Assembly (NCBI RefSeq): GCF_002806995.1
Contig: NZ_NIHE01000002.1
Location: 462,778 to 526,777, forward strand
DNA: 64,000 nucleotides
Direction of reading: 5' to 3'
From: Confluentibacter lentus
GTDB lineage: Bacteria; Bacteroidota; Bacteroidia; Flavobacteriales; Flavobacteriaceae
In this document: in pieces, positions 61,586-64,000 of the stretch
Numbering within the stretch: the stretch's first letter is position 1
Layout of the letters: each line of letters starts with the position of its first letter
Notes under the pieces: model-generated
The model's input: only the letters and a program-made list of their open reading frames with translations
What the model was told of the DNA's origin: nothing
Databases searched by the model: none
Translations under genes and position numbers: made by a program

Positions 61586-64000
61586 TTAGTGTTTTTGAAT
61601 AAACAACTTGGTGTTTACATCATCAAAGGCAATGTCAATGCCTTGGGTTATCTGATCTATAATTTCAAGTTCTTCTGTTAATGTTTCTGTTTTTATATAT
61701 TCTAAATTCGAATGGACGGCTTGTGTCATGTTATCATCTTTTTGAAGCTTCACATCAATACGATCTGTAACTTCAAAACCTGAGTCTTTACGTAAATTTT
61801 GAATGCGGTTTACAAGTTCCCTTGCAATGCCTTCTTTTCGCAATTCGTCAGTAATAGTAATATCTAAAGCCACAGTTAATGCGCCTTCATTAGCTACTAA
61901 CCACCCTTCAATATCTTGCGATGTAATTTCCACATCATCAATGGCTAAAGTTATATTTTTTCCATTAATAACCACATCCAAAACCCCATTTTGTTCTATT
62001 TTGTTAATATCTTGCGAGGTAAAGTTAATTACTTCGTTCGCGATGGCTTTCATATCCTTTCCGAAACGAGGGCCAAGGGTTTTAAAATTGGGTTTTATTT
62101 GTTTTACCAATATATCTGAAGCATCTTCTAAAAGCTCAATCTCCTTAACATTAACCTCATGCTTTATTAAGTCTGAAACTGCTAAAATTTCATCCTTTTG
62201 CTGTTTACCACTAATAGGAATCATTATTTTTTGAAGAGGCTGACGTACTTTTATCTTTTCCTTAGCTCTTAACGATAATACCAAAGATGATATTGTTTGT
62301 GCTGCTTCCATTTTGCGCTCTAAACTTTTATCTACAAAAGCCGCGTTAAACGCAGGAAAATTTGCCAAATGTACACTCTCAAAGTTTTCTTTTTTGGTAA
62401 CGGCATTCAAATCCATATACAACCTATCCATAAAGAACGGTGCGATTGGCGCGCCTAACTTTGCAATGGTTACCATACACGTGTAAAGTGTTTGGTATGC
62501 CGAAATTTTATCTAGTTGGTAATCGCCTTTCCAGAAACGTCTTCTGCTTAAACGCACATACCAATTGCTTAAATAATCTTGTGTGAAATCTGAAATGGCC
62601 CTTGCTGCTTTTGTTGGCTCGTAGTCTGCATAATATTCATCTACTTTTTTGATTAATGTGTGTAATTCTGAAAGTATCCAACGGTCTATTTCTGGTCGTT
62701 CATTTAAAGGAATGTCAGCTTCACTATAATCAAACTCATCCAAATTAGCATATAGCTGAAAGAATGAATAGGTATTATAAAGCGTTCCAAAAAATTTACG
62801 TTTGACTTCTTCAATACCTTCAACATCGAATTTTAAATTATCCCAAGGATTTGCGTTTGAAATCATGTACCAACGCGTGGCATCTGCACCAAAAGTTGAT
62901 AAGGTTTCAAAAGGATCTACGGCATTTCCAAGACGTTTGGACATTTTTTGTCCATTTTTATCCAACACCAATCCATTCGATACTACATTTTTATAGGCAA
63001 CCGAATCGAAAACCATCGTTGCAATGGCGTGAAGCGTGTAAAACCAACCTCGTGTTTGGTCAACACCTTCAGCTATAAAATCGGCTGGATAGGATTTGCC
63101 TTTATCTATCAACTCTTTATTCTCAAACGGATAATGCCATTGTGCATAAGGCATGGCGCCAGAATCGAACCAAACATCAATTAAATCGCTTTCGCGGAAC
63201 ATTTTTTTACCGGAAGCTGAGACTAAAACAATGCCATCGACAATGTTTTTATGTAAATCGATTTTGGCATAGTTTTCTTCGGAATTATTACCAACTTCAA
63301 AATCTTCAAAAATAGCTTTTGAAAGTACACCCGCTGAAACTGCTTTTTGCATTTCTGCTTTTAGTTCTTCAACCGAACCGATACAAATTTCTTCCTTGCC
63401 ATCCTCGGTTCTCCAAATCGGTAATGGAATACCCCAATAACGAGAGCGTGATAAATTCCAATCGTTTGCATTCGCCAACCAATTACCAAAACGACCCGTT
63501 CCTGTGGCTTTTGGTTTCCAGTTGATGGTTTCGTTAAGTTGGAACATTCTATCTTTAATATCAGTAACTTTAATGAACCAAGAATCTAACGGATAATACA
63601 AAATGGGTTTATCGGTACGCCAACAATTTGGGTAACTGTGTTTATATTTTTCAACCTTAAAGGCTTTGTTTTCTTCTTTTAACTTGATGGCAATTTCTAC
63701 ATCAACAGAACGTTCTGGAGCTTCACCATCGTTATAATATTCATTCTTCACATATTTACCAGCAAACTCGCCGATTTCTGGACGAAACTTTCCTTGCAAA
63801 TCAACCAATGGCACTAAGTTGCCATTTTCGTCTTTTACCAACATAGGCGGTACTTCTGGCACGGCTTCTTTCGCAACTTTAGCATCATCTGCTCCAAATG
63901 TGGGTGCGGTATGAACGATTCCTGTACCATCTTCGGTAGTTACGAAATCTCCAGAAATCACTCTAAAAGCATTTTCTGGATTGTCGTTTGGAAGCGTGTA
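61586..64000 (-). CDS. ileS: Isoleucyl-tRNA synthetase, C-terminal 804 residues
   Basis: The coding frame continues through the window end, so the N-terminus with HIGH is missing. The part present has the end of the editing domain (VISGDFVTTEDGTGIVHTAPTFGADD in short motifs), the WFYTLHAIAT core, the KMSKRLGNAVDP catalytic lysine loop, the anticodon-binding domain (YLSNWYVRLSRRRFWKGD) and a C-terminal extension with ELVNRIQNLRKDSGFEVTDRI, typical of the eukaryote-like long form (about 1130 residues). It charges tRNA-Ile and heads the operon with the DksA-type gene and lspA. Confidence 0.96.
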   Translation of the reverse strand, partial: YTLPNDNPENAFRVISGDFVTTEDGTGIVHTAPTFGADDAKVAKEAVPEVPPMLVKDENGNLVPLVDLQGKFRPEIGEFAGKYVKNEYYNDGEAPERSVDVEIAIKLKEENKAFKVEKYKHSYPNCWRTDKPILYYPLDSWFIKVTDIKDRMFQLNETINWKPKATGTGRFGNWLANANDWNLSRSRYWGIPLPIWRTEDGKEEICIGSVEELKAEMQKAVSAGVLSKAIFEDFEVGNNSEENYAKIDLHKNIVDGIVLVSASGKKMFRESDLIDVWFDSGAMPYAQWHYPFENKELIDKGKSYPADFIAEGVDQTRGWFYTLHAIATMVFDSVAYKNVVSNGLVLDKNGQKMSKRLGNAVDPFETLSTFGADATRWYMISNANPWDNLKFDVEGIEEVKRKFFGTLYNTYSFFQLYANLDEFDYSEADIPLNERPEIDRWILSELHTLIKKVDEYYADYEPTKAARAISDFTQDYLSNWYVRLSRRRFWKGDYQLDKISAYQTLYTCMVTIAKLGAPIAPFFMDRLYMDLNAVTKKENFESVHLANFPAFNAAFVDKSLERKMEAAQTISSLVLSLRAKEKIKVRQPLQKIMIPISGKQQKDEILAVSDLIKHEVNVKEIELLEDASDILVKQIKPNFKTLGPRFGKDMKAIANEVINFTSQDINKIEQNGVLDVVINGKNITLAIDDVEITSQDIEGWLVANEGALTVALDITITDELRKEGIARELVNRIQNLRKDSGFEVTDRIDVKLQKDDNMTQAVHSNLEYIKTETLTEELEIIDQITQGIDIAFDDVNTKLFIQKH

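Overview
This is a chromosomal window from a marine-type member of the Flavobacteriaceae (Bacteroidota). The DNA is AT-rich. Many genes have the Bacteroidota -7 promoter box TAnnTTTG close to the start codon, and Shine-Dalgarno sites are mostly absent. The gene content fits: a type IX secretion sorting domain, TonB-dependent receptors with carboxypeptidase-like N-termini, a type B succinate dehydrogenase, and DUF3078, DUF2480 and DUF5689 proteins. I see no phage, transposase, CRISPR array or rRNA. There is one tRNA (Ser, GGA).

Layout. 1-11.8 kb: a PAP2-like membrane protein and a beta-barrel protein converge. They are followed by a complete SUF iron-sulfur assembly locus on the minus strand (A-type carrier, thioredoxin-TPR protein, sufB, sufC, sufD, sufS, META lipoprotein, sufE, sufT, NTF2-like, DUF2480, DUF3078). 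A frameshifted four-helix-bundle gene with inverted-repeat flanks sits between sufC and sufD, and a pseudoknot-like leader precedes sufB. 12-18 kb: thiL, two tandem zinc-ribbon paralogues, an alpha/beta hydrolase, an ACT-domain protein divergent from an aspartate kinase, and aminopeptidase P. 18-23.7 kb: a T9SS-exported matrixin-like protease, sdhCAB and a 33-residue membrane peptide. 23.8-24.7 kb: a 152-bp tandem duplication, each copy with a palindrome and its own terminator, directly downstream of a LuxR-type response regulator; this is the best candidate here for something undescribed. 24.7-32 kb: an aspartyl protease, TatD DNase, asparaginase, tRNA-Ser, an ExbB/ExbD proton-channel operon, hflX and an endonuclease/phosphatase-family protein.

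32-39 kb: a phosphorelay cluster consisting of a 1614-residue kinase with about ten PAS domains and a GAF domain, two lone receivers, and a receiver-PAS-DHp protein without an ATPase domain. 39-44.6 kb: a TonB receptor and a DUF5689 lipoprotein divergent from a secreted endonuclease/phosphatase, a plausible phosphodiester or nucleic-acid scavenging unit. 44.6-56 kb: a small cytochrome-b-like membrane protein, a second TonB receptor, pgi, an M23 peptidase, a DUF3108 protein, a patatin-type outer-membrane protein and uvrC. 56-59 kb: a tightly overlapping operon of a RimK-associated retropepsin-like protease, RimK ligase and an aspartoacylase-like hydrolase, then 5-formyl-THF cyclo-ligase. 59-64 kb: a PNPOx-family protein, a membrane gene bounded by inverted repeats, and the ileS-dksA-lspA operon, with ileS cut by the window end.

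Several parts may interact. The SUF locus would supply clusters to SdhB and to UvrC, whose four Fe-S-type cysteines are visible. The ExbB/ExbD channel could energise the two TonB receptors. LspA is needed for the several lipoproteins encoded here. All functional statements come from reading motifs and gene order; no database search was run.
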